IMG/VR virus record: IMGVR_UViG_3300023109_000040
Span: 1-44,805 of that record
Reading direction: 5' to 3' (one strand)
Source of the DNA: a virus
Length of the DNA: 44,805 nucleotides
Each line of letters starts with the position of its first letter. Within the stretch, counting starts at the first letter, position 1. The notes beneath the pieces are model-generated. The model was not told where the DNA came from. It made no database searches and saw only the letters and a list, made by a program, of their open reading frames with translations. This document shows positions 33,158-42,342 of the stretch, one piece after another. The position numbers and the translations under genes are program-made.

Positions 33158-34641
33158 TGGCTATTTCTATTCAAGATGATGCACCCCTAACTCCCCAAAC
33201 AGGAGATCTTTGGTGGGAGAGTGACGCTGGTAAACTAAAAATATATTACGGTGACGGCAATAGCGAACAATGGGTGGATGCTTTTCCAGCAGGTAGCCCA
33301 TCTATTAACTCCATCAACCAAATAGGTAATGTAGATGCACTTAATGCCTCTCCTGGGGAAGTCTTAGTTTTCGATGGCTCTAAATGGGTAAACACAACAA
33401 TTCAAGTTGGTCAAGGAGGCGGAGGTGGCGGTGCTAATTTACCTTTTGAAGATTTTGTTAGTGCTAACTTAGGTAATAGAAAACCCCTTATTTGGGATTT
33501 CGCCCCCCCTACTGGCGTAGGAAAAAGCAATAAGGCTGCAGGTATTAGAGGGGCACATTTTTTGGATCTATCCACAAGCGATATCTACGAAAAAACAGGT
33601 GACAATAATGATACTGACTGGCTACAAATCGCATACTTGGGTCAACCCCGTGATTATGCCGCAGGCGAAGATTACCATGTTCAATTCAATAGTGGTGACA
33701 GATTAGCTGGCGTACCTAATTATATCTACAACTATGATTTAGGAATCACAAGTGGTGCTAGTGGAAAGTTTGACGAGTTTTATGCTGAAAATGTTTATAT
33801 TTCTGGAGACTTATATGTAACAGGTAAAACTCATGTAACGGAAGTTCTAGATTACACAGTCCAAGGAGATATAAGCGGTAAAGAATTTTACGCAGACAAT
33901 GTATATATTAAAAACGATCTTGGTGAATATATTGATATTGACGATGCTTTTTACTACTTAAGCGGTAGAACGGTTTCTACATTTGGGCTACTTCAAAATG
34001 ACGTATACGATTTAGACAATAATCTAGATTCTTTAAGCGGTAGATCAGTAGCTTCTTTTGGTAAATTAATTGGAGACATCTACGAGATAGATAATAATCT
34101 CGAAAATTTCAGCGGTAGAACACTAGCTACTTTTGGTCAAATTTTAGACCAACAGTATGGAATGGAATCAGGACTAGATTCTCTTAGTGGTAGGTCTGTG
34201 GCTAGCATAGCTTCATTATCTAATAGTTTGGATGCACTATCGGGGGCTGTTTCTGATGGAAGTATTGGGGCCGCTACATCCGATCTCATTAATGTGAGTG
34301 GGGAAGCTTTAGCTAATTTCATAGCTTTATCAGACGATTTGCAGCAGTTATCAGACTCGATAGTCGATGGGACTATTGGTGCAGCTGCCGATGATTTAAT
34401 AACGGTTAGTGGAGAATCTTTAGCTAATTTTATATCTCTGTCTGACGATATTACTTTGTTGCAAGATGAAATTACAACAGTATCTACCCCTCTTGTTTAT
34501 AACAAATTAGATTTACCCACTTCTTTTCAAGATGGAGCCTTAGCTCTAGTCACAGACGGTTCCACTACAAATACGCAGGCGATGGCATACCATTATAACG
34601 GCTCTTGGTACAGGACTACAGATAATTCTCAGATAACTTAG
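33157..34641 (+). CDS. Fibre protein with 27-residue LSGR repeats
   Basis: The product is 494 residues. The N-terminus has the DLWW-x4-GKLKIYYGDG-x-QWVDA module shared with the 79-residue protein at 8185. A glycine-rich hinge (QGGGGGGA) follows, then beta segments (YISGDLYVTGK, YIKNDLGEYID). Residues about 264-360 carry four copies of a 27-residue repeat L-S-G-R-x-V-A-S-F-G...DNNLDS, then two copies of an approximately 40-residue repeat with IGAA-x-DLI-x-VSGE-x-LANFI. These look like helical or stalk-forming trimer repeats. The C-terminus has the common phage fibre module NKLDLPTSFQDGALALVTDG...YHYNGSWYRT. No enzyme motif is visible; it is a structural appendage. Confidence 0.75.
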   Translation: MAISIQDDAPLTPQTGDLWWESDAGKLKIYYGDGNSEQWVDAFPAGSPSINSINQIGNVDALNASPGEVLVFDGSKWVNTTIQVGQGGGGGGANLPFEDFVSANLGNRKPLIWDFAPPTGVGKSNKAAGIRGAHFLDLSTSDIYEKTGDNNDTDWLQIAYLGQPRDYAAGEDYHVQFNSGDRLAGVPNYIYNYDLGITSGASGKFDEFYAENVYISGDLYVTGKTHVTEVLDYTVQGDISGKEFYADNVYIKNDLGEYIDIDDAFYYLSGRTVSTFGLLQNDVYDLDNNLDSLSGRSVASFGKLIGDIYEIDNNLENFSGRTLATFGQILDQQYGMESGLDSLSGRSVASIASLSNSLDALSGAVSDGSIGAATSDLINVSGEALANFIALSDDLQQLSDSIVDGTIGAAADDLITVSGESLANFISLSDDITLLQDEITTVSTPLVYNKLDLPTSFQDGALALVTDGSTTNTQAMAYHYNGSWYRTTDNSQIT

Positions 34642-34669
34642 AACTATTAATATAAAAACAATTAAATAA

Positions 34670-34684
34670 GTGTAATCTATAACA
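34670..34684 (+). promoter_or_regulatory. GTGTA box before the gene at 34685
   Basis: GTGTAATCTATAACA ends directly before the ATG at 34685. It is intergenic, in a 43-base gap. Confidence 0.5.
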
Positions 34685-35488
34685 ATGGCTATACAATTTC
34701 CATCAAACCCATCTTTAAATGATACTGTAAGTCAAGCAGGAAGGAATTATATCTGGAACGGTACTAGTTGGGATGCTGTGCCTGACACTGTTTCCTTCAA
34801 TGACCTCGCCTCTATACCAAATACTTTAATAGGCTATGGAATTTCAAATGCTGATATTGGTGGATATCTTTCCGCTCAGGGTCAGTCTTATTTTAATGGC
34901 GATGTGCAATTAAATAATGATCTGTATGTTACTGGTGATGCTTATTTTAGTCCAGACACCATACATATAGGAGATAGTAGTATATCCGATGACCCTACTT
35001 CTGGTATCACGATTGGGGGAGCTGGGCTTGCTGTTGAAGGAGATTTAAGAGTACAAGGAGTAACTATAGCTAATTATATTACAAATGAAATATCTCAATC
35101 ATCCGAAGCTGATACTGCATTTACCCATGATGGCTCGCTGTACCCTGGCCACATCAAAACTAAAGATGATGCATTAGAATATGTTTTGTTTTCAGCTCAA
35201 TCTCTTGATAATAGAATGATTGAGCATTTTAATGACGGCATAACAGGTCATCAGTTTGAGTACGAGTTTAGACTGGTTGCTACCGCAAGAAAAGGCGGAC
35301 TCGCATCAGTCTCAGACTCATCAAATCTTTACCTTAGTGGTACTACAGCTAACATATCTGCCTCTGCCTTGCCTGGATACTCATTCGACCATTGGTCTGG
35401 GGAAAATCTAGCAGACTCATTCTCTTCAACAACAACTGTAACTATGCATGGTGAAAGATTAGTGACGGCATACTTTACAAAAACATAA
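34685..35488 (+). CDS. Fibre protein with C-terminal InlB-like module
   Basis: The product is 267 residues. The N-terminus is a common phage appendage module (NPSLNDTVSQAGRNYIWNGTSWDAVP). Then come beta segments (LYVTGDAYFSPDTIHIGDSSI, then VEGDLRVQG) and a helical part. Residues about 190-267 form one InlB-like beta repeat ending in ALPGYSFDHWSGENLADSF...VTAYF, the same module that is repeated 18 times in the giant protein at 8446. A -10-like TATAAT follows, leading to the next gene. The role is structural; the end domain is likely receptor-facing. Confidence 0.75.
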   Translation: MAIQFPSNPSLNDTVSQAGRNYIWNGTSWDAVPDTVSFNDLASIPNTLIGYGISNADIGGYLSAQGQSYFNGDVQLNNDLYVTGDAYFSPDTIHIGDSSISDDPTSGITIGGAGLAVEGDLRVQGVTIANYITNEISQSSEADTAFTHDGSLYPGHIKTKDDALEYVLFSAQSLDNRMIEHFNDGITGHQFEYEFRLVATARKGGLASVSDSSNLYLSGTTANISASALPGYSFDHWSGENLADSFSSTTTVTMHGERLVTAYFTKT

Positions 35489-35501
35489 TTAATATTATAA
35501 T
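35474..35501 (+). promoter_or_regulatory. Possible sigma70-like promoter of the gene at 35508
   Basis: TTTACA (35474-35479), 16 bases and TATAAT (35496-35501) precede the ATG at 35508 by 6 bases. The -35 lies inside the end of the upstream gene, and this has the same start-adjacent geometry as nrdB. Confidence 0.5.
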
Positions 35502-35507
35502 ATACTG

Positions 35508-36338
35508 ATGCCAAATCCAGATACAGATTCTATTTTTTATAAAATTGGCGAACTAACTAAGCAAAAAATCGCTACCGAGCTTGCAAATATTAATGTTGGC
35601 GGTGGCGGTGGCACAGCAGGTCTCCCTACAGATGCTACGGTTTCGGTTGATATATACCCACTAGTAGACACTACAGATATTACTGTTCTAACAATTACAG
35701 TTGCTGGTAACTTTCTTGCTTCCGTTGATGCTAGTGATAATACTCAAAATATTAGTGTTACAAAGTTTGATATAGTTGACGAAACAGAAGCTGCCGCATT
35801 AACTCGAGTCGCTAGTGCTAGCGATAATCCTGCTGCTAATGAGTTCCTCGTTCATGATAATATATTGTACTATGTAACTGATGAAATTGAGCCTAACTCT
35901 ATTCCAAGTGCGGCTGCGGGTGCCACCCTTTATACAGACTATAACTATTCCACACCCCAACTAGTTAATTTCTCTTCAGTTAATTTAACTGTATCAGAGG
36001 AGGGTAGCAGTAGTTCTGCCATTCTCAAATTGCATCTACCCAATGGCCCCACTCGCTTTAGTGAGCCAGGTACTAATTTAATTGATCTTGATTATAAATC
36101 CCGCTTATCTACATATTACCACGAAATTTCATATACTGTTGATGGCGACATAGACACTATAGATATTTGGTTAAACAACACCAAAACTACAAAACTTTTT
36201 ACCAAAGCATTTACATATACCAGTGGCGATCTAACACAAATATTAATCACCGATTTTGTAACAGGTGTTACATTGACAAAAGCATTATCATACGATGTCA
36301 ATGGTAACCTCAAAACAATTACTAGAACATACTCATAA
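35508..36338 (+). CDS. Appendage protein with NPDT-SIFYKIG tag
   Basis: The product is 276 residues. It begins with PNPDTDSIFYKIGELTKQKI, a tag shared with the protein at 41637 (ANPDTASIFYKIGQLTNDKI). A glycine hinge (VGGGGGTAG) follows, then a beta-rich body with regular alternation (PTDATVSVDIYPLVDTTDITVL and later VSEEGSSSSAILKLHL). No enzyme motif is visible. The next gene starts one base inside its stop (TAATG). It is probably an adapter between the tail and the next two paralogous proteins. Confidence 0.7.
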   Translation: MPNPDTDSIFYKIGELTKQKIATELANINVGGGGGTAGLPTDATVSVDIYPLVDTTDITVLTITVAGNFLASVDASDNTQNISVTKFDIVDETEAAALTRVASASDNPAANEFLVHDNILYYVTDEIEPNSIPSAAAGATLYTDYNYSTPQLVNFSSVNLTVSEEGSSSSAILKLHLPNGPTRFSEPGTNLIDLDYKSRLSTYYHEISYTVDGDIDTIDIWLNNTKTTKLFTKAFTYTSGDLTQILITDFVTGVTLTKALSYDVNGNLKTITRTYS

Positions 36339-38593
36339 TGAGTTTTTCAGAATTAAATGGAACAATTACACAGACTGGCACCGACACCAATCTAAGTGGA
36401 TTAAGTGGTGTCTTAGGAGTTGTTGTGGTTGATAATGGTAGCCACAAAACTTATCACCTTGATGGTAAAAAATTAAGAATTAATGGCACTTTAACTATTG
36501 ACCCACAGGTGGAATGCTTACTTTTTGAGCAACAAGACCTAGACATATATGGCACATTGAATTTTGGTGTAACCTCGCTAGTCGGTGGGGCTACTAGGTA
36601 CTCTCGTGCTATTGGTTTAATATCTCACGATATTGGATATGGGCATCAGGATGTGACAGGGTTCTTGATACAAAGCGGAGGCACTTTAAATTGGAACGGA
36701 GGTGCAATGAAGTTGCGCGGTGGTTGTGACTTCAAGAATGGATCAACTGTAAGCATTACCAATGGTATAATAATTGCCACCAACTCTGCTGGTCAAAGAC
36801 TGCGGATGAACACTGCCAATTGCTCAGTGGACGGACTCTCCATTGACGGCAATCTCCGCTTTGATGTTTTTAAAACATTTGTAAGTTTTAATAGGTACAA
36901 TCCTAGTTTCACTGATAAGGGTGCAATTCAAAAAGTGGGAAGCAGTCATAGTGGAACTGATGACCCTCTTGTACTTACAGATTTTGATGCCCAAGGAATA
37001 CAAGCACAGAATGGTGACTTCATTGGAAGTAGTTATCGAGCGACTAAAATTGAGTTCGTTAACATGGGGTTCACAGGAGACTTCAATATTGCCCACGATA
37101 GCACAGGTGGGGCATCTGCCGTCACCACACTTTACAAAGATATTAAGCTGAAAATCGTGGATACCAATATCTCAAATATTGAAGGGGTAAAATATTGGAC
37201 TACGGATAAAGATAATGGCAATAGGTTTTCTGGAACTGCAAGTTGGCTCGGCTCGCAGAATGCAGATGAAACATTTTCTTCGGACAGAGTCTACACAGGA
37301 TTAACTGACTCAAGTGGTGAAGCGACAGAACGATTGCTGACTCGTGCGTGTTACGGGGGGTTATCGACAAATGGTGTTTATAATGGCAGCACAACAATAG
37401 ATTATCGTGGTGAAACTACTGACAATACCGATGTTTTTAATTTTTATTTAGCTTCTTACGGACATACATTAAATAGCACCTCCCCATTGTGTATAGGCAC
37501 AGGAGTGCTTGAGCAACAGGTGGTGTTGTTTGCTGATGTATTTTTGACGGAGTCTGATAAAGCCATCGTGGACAACTACAACGTGATTGAAACTCCAGAA
37601 ATGCTTTACGACAGAGCCAAGGCTTACTTGGTGGATAACTATGCAGGAGAGTCTAATACCTTGGTTTCCCGTGATGGTAATACCATTGATGCGGGCTCTT
37701 ATGATGTGGTGGTGGATGCTACAGCAAGTTTAGTATTTGCGATTAGTGGTAATACTTTAACCATTAAAGCTACCAAATTTGTGGGCAATATTAGCACAAC
37801 TGGAACCACTACTTTATCTAATGGTGCAGAAGTTATTGGCACATTTGGATCCACCACGGTTCTCCCCTGGGAAGTAAAAAACATAGAGGGCACATCACGG
37901 GTACAGATCTATAACGTAACCAAGGACGCAGAAGTTGTTAATACCCAGTACTCATCAGCTGATCCATTTATTGACGTCTCAGGGACATATGCATCATCGC
38001 AGATCGCAGTAGGAGATACTGTCAGACTTCGTGTAACATGTGTAGTGGGGGCAACAGCCTTATTACCCTTTGTTCAGACTGTGGTGGCAACAGCGGCAGG
38101 AATTATATTCCAAGTAGATCAAAAGCCTGACACTGTATATAATACGAACGGCATTGATGCAACTCAGATAACTACATTCACCGCTGATTACACTAATACC
38201 CCTATGGGCATCGACCTAAGTGAGACGGATGGTAATGCTACAGTCCAGGAGATTTATTCATTCCTAGTATACTCACAAACCTCATCAGATGGAATAGATA
38301 AATGGTTCGGTCTAATACAGGCGATTGATGGAAGTAATTTCCAAATAGATCAAAGTATTGCGGATGTCAGAATTCAAAACGTTGGAAACGTGGCGGTAAA
38401 TATATCTGGCGGTAGATTATTTCGAAAGGATGGGTCAAGTGTATTGTATGGAGCACAAGGAGACAAGCCTTTATCTCTAGACACTGGATCTTTAGTTGAC
38501 AATATCCGACCTCAAGTCGAAAGCTCGTTAAATTCCAACACAAAAATCGAGTCAATAAATAAAAGTTCTAAATTAATCCCTGGATTATTTTAA
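36338..38593 (+). CDS. Large fibre protein, paralogue of 38636
   Basis: The product is 751 residues. The N-terminal 65 residues (MSFSELNGTITQTGTDTNLSG then a beta strand set) match the start of the protein at 38636, a probable tag. Residues about 65-330 are beta-rich and unlike the paralogue, with a beta-helix-like pattern. From about residue 410 (ETPEMLYDRAKAYLVDNYAG) to the end, identity to 38636 is high, ending in SKLIPGLF. The shared DNA is almost identical over 38101-38400 (4 differences in 300 bases against 41056-41355). It overlaps the previous gene by one base, and no enzyme motif is visible. I infer an assembly in which the middle domain gives specificity. Confidence 0.75.
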   Translation: MSFSELNGTITQTGTDTNLSGLSGVLGVVVVDNGSHKTYHLDGKKLRINGTLTIDPQVECLLFEQQDLDIYGTLNFGVTSLVGGATRYSRAIGLISHDIGYGHQDVTGFLIQSGGTLNWNGGAMKLRGGCDFKNGSTVSITNGIIIATNSAGQRLRMNTANCSVDGLSIDGNLRFDVFKTFVSFNRYNPSFTDKGAIQKVGSSHSGTDDPLVLTDFDAQGIQAQNGDFIGSSYRATKIEFVNMGFTGDFNIAHDSTGGASAVTTLYKDIKLKIVDTNISNIEGVKYWTTDKDNGNRFSGTASWLGSQNADETFSSDRVYTGLTDSSGEATERLLTRACYGGLSTNGVYNGSTTIDYRGETTDNTDVFNFYLASYGHTLNSTSPLCIGTGVLEQQVVLFADVFLTESDKAIVDNYNVIETPEMLYDRAKAYLVDNYAGESNTLVSRDGNTIDAGSYDVVVDATASLVFAISGNTLTIKATKFVGNISTTGTTTLSNGAEVIGTFGSTTVLPWEVKNIEGTSRVQIYNVTKDAEVVNTQYSSADPFIDVSGTYASSQIAVGDTVRLRVTCVVGATALLPFVQTVVATAAGIIFQVDQKPDTVYNTNGIDATQITTFTADYTNTPMGIDLSETDGNATVQEIYSFLVYSQTSSDGIDKWFGLIQAIDGSNFQIDQSIADVRIQNVGNVAVNISGGRLFRKDGSSVLYGAQGDKPLSLDTGSLVDNIRPQVESSLNSNTKIESINKSSKLIPGLF
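37781..38430 (+). repeat. Near-identical duplicated block, copy 1
   Basis: The pair partner is 40736-41385, at a constant offset of 2955 bases. The most similar 300 bases differ at four positions. Confidence 0.85.
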
Positions 38594-38635
38594 TTGATCA
38601 TGAATTTAATTTTTAAAACAATAGCATAATTACGC

Positions 38636-41548
38636 ATGAGTTTTTCAGAGCCAAGTAGTGGTGTAATAACACAAACAGGTAGTGACTTAAATTTGTCTGG
38701 TCTAACAGGCAATAGTGGCGTGACTATAACCGTTGACCAAGGTCTGACTTATTATGACTTTGGTGTGAATAGACTTTCTATAAAGGGTGGACTTAAACTA
38801 GACCCAGAGTCTGAAGTTGCAATTTTTCAACATGACCAAAATGTTAATGGGGATGGGGCTGCCCTTTCTATTTCTGGCACACAAATTACTAGCTGGAAAT
38901 ACGGATTTACAATCGCATATAATTCTGACGGTAATGCGGTACTTACTTTTACCTCCGATACAGTCTATGAGGCAGGACAAAGTCTTTTCTTCCAGAATGT
39001 TACAGGTGATTCTTCAGATTCATTAAGAAAATTTAATAATTTACCGCATCTTATAAGAAGTATTTCCTCAGATACTAGGGAAGTTACATTAGATTACAAA
39101 GACATCGGTGATACATTAGTAACCAATGGGCAAAGTAGAATTGCAAGTTATGCTGGTTTTGAATATGGGGGAGAGTATACAGGTTACGGCAAAACAAGAA
39201 CATCCCGTGGGGTAGGTATTTTTATTACGGGTCAAACTAACAGCAATTGGCATCCAAGTGGTTATGGTATGTCTGGTGGTTCCAGAACTAAGTTCCTAGC
39301 TAATGGTGGAACAATAGTAATAACTAAGCCTTGGAGTTTTGGTTCTCATGTAGAATGGAAAGATTTAAAAATGGTAAACCCAATAGCTGGTTGGAGTCCA
39401 GAGGCAAGGGGTATGGCAACAGGATATATAACAAATGTTGAACTTGTTAATATGTCTATCGGGAACTTCAGCAGTCTTTACACGAAAGAATTTAATCTTG
39501 TAAATGCGTCTTTCTTTAGAACTTTCGGGAGTACCTATGAACTACCTTTGTTTAATGTAGACACCAGTCAAAATACCAATGGTTATGATTTTGGTGAAGC
39601 TTCAGGGACGGGTCATGGACACACGCTTGTCAAGGCATACAATCCTTCTGCTGGCTCAAGCTTTAGGTCTATGTGGAGAAGCACTACAGGAAGTACAAAC
39701 CAGAGTAATGTCACAGAAACATACAAAAATGTTAGCATAAATATTACGGATATTGCGAATAATCCATTGCCTGATGTTAAGGTTCATGTAAAAGACAATC
39801 CTTCCACGTATGCAAAACATACAGCATTAAGAAATAAAAGCGGTGGTAGTAATTCTTATTCTGTAAGTATATCTGCCGCAACTCCTGCCGTAGTGACATT
39901 TACTAGTCATGGATTTGCTACTGGAGATTGTGTGGCAATATATAGTTTTCCTGATGCGTCAGGCGTAAGCGGAGCAGATGTAGTTAATGGTAGAAAAAAA
40001 ATCACAGTTATCGACGCTGATTCCTTTAGTTTGCAAGATTTTGATGGCAGTGATGTTGTTGGAACTATTAACCATGCCGTCGGTGCGGGAACACTAGCTA
40101 CCGCAATAGAGTATAACAACCTGAGTGCAAAAGAATACCTTAACACTTCCGATTCTAATGGGGAAATATCTGAATTTTCAATTCTAACTGGTGCTCAAAT
40201 CAAAGAATATAGCACCAATGAGCGGGCAGCACTCCAATTATTTGGAGGCCCTTATGCAATTGATGACTACACGAGTGCATGGAAAGACAATGCAGAAAAT
40301 CGCGGGGTTTCATACGTCGATTGGGACACAGATAAGTTTGGTGGATTTTACAAAGTAGACAGAAGAGGCGAGGGGAATACTACAGAAGATATTTTTAATT
40401 TCAATTTTTGCGCCTACGACAAGATGCTAGGAACTAGTGCAAGGTCATTACTGGGAACACAAACCTTGGTTTTTGATTGGCTTCTTTTTGATGACACCCT
40501 AGTTACCGACACGCGAGCAACCACAGATGCATACACAGTAATTAATACGCCAGAAAAATTCTACAACAGGGCAAAAGCACACCTAGTAGATAATTATGCA
40601 GGTGAAACCTCCACTATTGTTTCCCGTAATGGTAATAATATTGACGCAGGTTCTTATGATGTAGTGGTTGATGCTTCAGCATCTTCAGTATTTGCGGTCA
40701 GTGGAAATATATTAACTATTAAGGCGACCACATTTGTGGGCAATATTAACACAACTGGAGCCACTACTTTATCTAATGGTGCAGAGGTTATTGGTGTATT
40801 TGGTTCGACCACGGTTCTGCCCTGGGAGGTAAAAAATATAGAGGGTACATCACGGGTACAAATCTATAATGTAACCAAGGACGCAGAAGTTGTTAATACC
40901 AAGTACTCATCAGCTGATCCATTTATTGACGTCTCAGGGACATATGCATCATCGCAGATAGCAGTAGGAGATACCGTTAGACTTCGTGTGACATGTGTAG
41001 TGGGGGCAACAGCTCTATTACCCTTTATTCAGACTATAGTGGCAACAACGACAGGAATTATATTCCAAGTAGATCAAAAGCCTGACACTGTATATAATGC
41101 GAACGGCATTGATGCAACTCAGATAACTACATTCAGCGCTGATTACACTAATACCCCTATGGGCATCGACCTAAGTGAGACGGATGGTAATGCTACAGTC
41201 CAGGAGATTTATTCATTCCTAGTATACTCACAAACCTCATCAGATGGAATAGATAAATGGTTCGGTCTAGTACAGGCGATTGATGGAAGTAATTTCCAAA
41301 TAGATCAAAGTATTGCGGATGTCAGAATTCAAAACGTCGGAAACGTGGCGGTAAATATATCTGGCGGTAGACTATTCAGGAAGGACGGAGGTAGCGTACT
41401 TTATGGGGTAACAGGAGACTACCCCATCTCCTTAGACACTGGATCCTTGGTTACAAACATTCAGCCTCAAATCGAAAGCTCATTAAATGCGAACACAAAA
41501 ATTAACTCTATCAAAAAGAAAACAAATTTAATTCCAGGACTTTTATAA
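38636..41548 (+). CDS. Large fibre protein, paralogue of 36338 with inserted domain
   Basis: The product is 970 residues. The N-terminus (MSFSEPSSGVITQTGSDLNLSG, VDQGLTYYDFG) matches 36338, and the C-terminal half from about residue 640 (INTPEKFYNRAKAHLVDNYAG to NLIPGLL) is highly similar to it. The middle differs: residues about 410-490 hold an extra module with HGFATGDCVAIYSF...GRKKITVIDADSFSLQDF, a pattern seen in many phage fibre proteins and absent from 36338. It is likely structural, perhaps with a glycan-binding or beta-helix core. A 42-base gap precedes it, with only a weak CATAAT before the ATG. I see no catalytic residues. Confidence 0.75.
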   Translation: MSFSEPSSGVITQTGSDLNLSGLTGNSGVTITVDQGLTYYDFGVNRLSIKGGLKLDPESEVAIFQHDQNVNGDGAALSISGTQITSWKYGFTIAYNSDGNAVLTFTSDTVYEAGQSLFFQNVTGDSSDSLRKFNNLPHLIRSISSDTREVTLDYKDIGDTLVTNGQSRIASYAGFEYGGEYTGYGKTRTSRGVGIFITGQTNSNWHPSGYGMSGGSRTKFLANGGTIVITKPWSFGSHVEWKDLKMVNPIAGWSPEARGMATGYITNVELVNMSIGNFSSLYTKEFNLVNASFFRTFGSTYELPLFNVDTSQNTNGYDFGEASGTGHGHTLVKAYNPSAGSSFRSMWRSTTGSTNQSNVTETYKNVSINITDIANNPLPDVKVHVKDNPSTYAKHTALRNKSGGSNSYSVSISAATPAVVTFTSHGFATGDCVAIYSFPDASGVSGADVVNGRKKITVIDADSFSLQDFDGSDVVGTINHAVGAGTLATAIEYNNLSAKEYLNTSDSNGEISEFSILTGAQIKEYSTNERAALQLFGGPYAIDDYTSAWKDNAENRGVSYVDWDTDKFGGFYKVDRRGEGNTTEDIFNFNFCAYDKMLGTSARSLLGTQTLVFDWLLFDDTLVTDTRATTDAYTVINTPEKFYNRAKAHLVDNYAGETSTIVSRNGNNIDAGSYDVVVDASASSVFAVSGNILTIKATTFVGNINTTGATTLSNGAEVIGVFGSTTVLPWEVKNIEGTSRVQIYNVTKDAEVVNTKYSSADPFIDVSGTYASSQIAVGDTVRLRVTCVVGATALLPFIQTIVATTTGIIFQVDQKPDTVYNANGIDATQITTFSADYTNTPMGIDLSETDGNATVQEIYSFLVYSQTSSDGIDKWFGLVQAIDGSNFQIDQSIADVRIQNVGNVAVNISGGRLFRKDGGSVLYGVTGDYPISLDTGSLVTNIQPQIESSLNANTKINSIKKKTNLIPGLL
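40736..41385 (+). repeat. Near-identical duplicated block, copy 2
   Basis: This is the partner of 37781-38430 in the previous paralogue. Similarity falls away on both sides, so the block is younger than the paralogy of the full genes. Confidence 0.85.
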
Positions 41549-41575
41549 AATAAAAAGAAAAAAAATAAAAATTTT

Positions 41576-41590
41576 GTGTATCTATTATTA
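41576..41590 (+). promoter_or_regulatory. GTGTA box upstream of the gene at 41637
   Basis: GTGTATCTATTATTA matches the box, but it lies 61 bases before the start codon, so this gene would have a leader of about 50 bases. The 88-base gap holds no gene and is A/T-rich. Confidence 0.4.
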
Positions 41591-41636
41591 ACTAACCATT
41601 TCTTAACAAACAAAAAAATTTAACTAATCAATTATC

Positions 41637-42317
41637 ATGGCTAACCCAGACACCGCTTCAATCTTTTACAAGATTGGTCAATTAACGAACGATAAAATTT
41701 CCACAGAAATTACTGATGCTATTAATAATAATAATAGCTCTATTTTTACTACGGAAAATACCTTTTCTGCTGGTCAAACATTCTCTGCAGGCTTAACTGG
41801 AACCCTTATTGAATCAGCAAGTTTTAAAGATACATCCTTAGATGCAGATGGAGGAATCGTTTTTACAACTGGTAATAGCCTTAAGACTGATTCTTCCAGT
41901 TTTAGTTATGATGCTGGAACACTTTATGTCGGCGCTGCAAATGTAACGAATGACATTGTTATTGGGGGCAACCTTACAGTTAATGGTACAACTACTACAT
42001 TATCTACAACCAACTCCTCGATTGAAGATAATGTTATAGAGCTTTCAGATGGAGCTGGAGCTAGCTACACCAATGATGCTGGTTTCTTTTTCAACAGAGG
42101 TTCTTCCTTTGACAACCAAGTTTTTATCTGGGATCATTCTGATTCTAAATTTATCGTTGGTTCCGCTGATAGTTCTGACACAGCAAGTTCTACTACTTTT
42201 ACAGTTACTCCTGGCGAAATCAAAGTCAGTGGAGTTCATCTTTACGATGACAGTGATGTGGCTGGGTATAAAAATCTTGGCGATATTGCCGATTTTAGCG
42301 GAGCTTTATACGCCTAA
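41637..42317 (+). CDS. Tail fibre protein with NPDT-SIFYKIG tag
   Basis: The product is 226 residues. It shares its N-terminal tag (NPDTASIFYKIGQLTNDKI) with the protein at 35508. The body holds a common phage appendage module: IGGNLTVNGTTTTLSTTNSS, then IEDNVIELSDGAG, TNDAGFFFNRG and FIWDHSDSKFIVG. The last strands end with a YDDSDVAGYKNLGDIADFSGALYA tail. No enzymatic motif is visible. It is followed by the only strong terminator in the window, so it ends a transcription unit. Confidence 0.75.
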   Translation: MANPDTASIFYKIGQLTNDKISTEITDAINNNNSSIFTTENTFSAGQTFSAGLTGTLIESASFKDTSLDADGGIVFTTGNSLKTDSSSFSYDAGTLYVGAANVTNDIVIGGNLTVNGTTTTLSTTNSSIEDNVIELSDGAGASYTNDAGFFFNRGSSFDNQVFIWDHSDSKFIVGSADSSDTASSTTFTVTPGEIKVSGVHLYDDSDVAGYKNLGDIADFSGALYA

Positions 42318-42342
42318 TCCCGTTTAACACAAACGAATTAAT

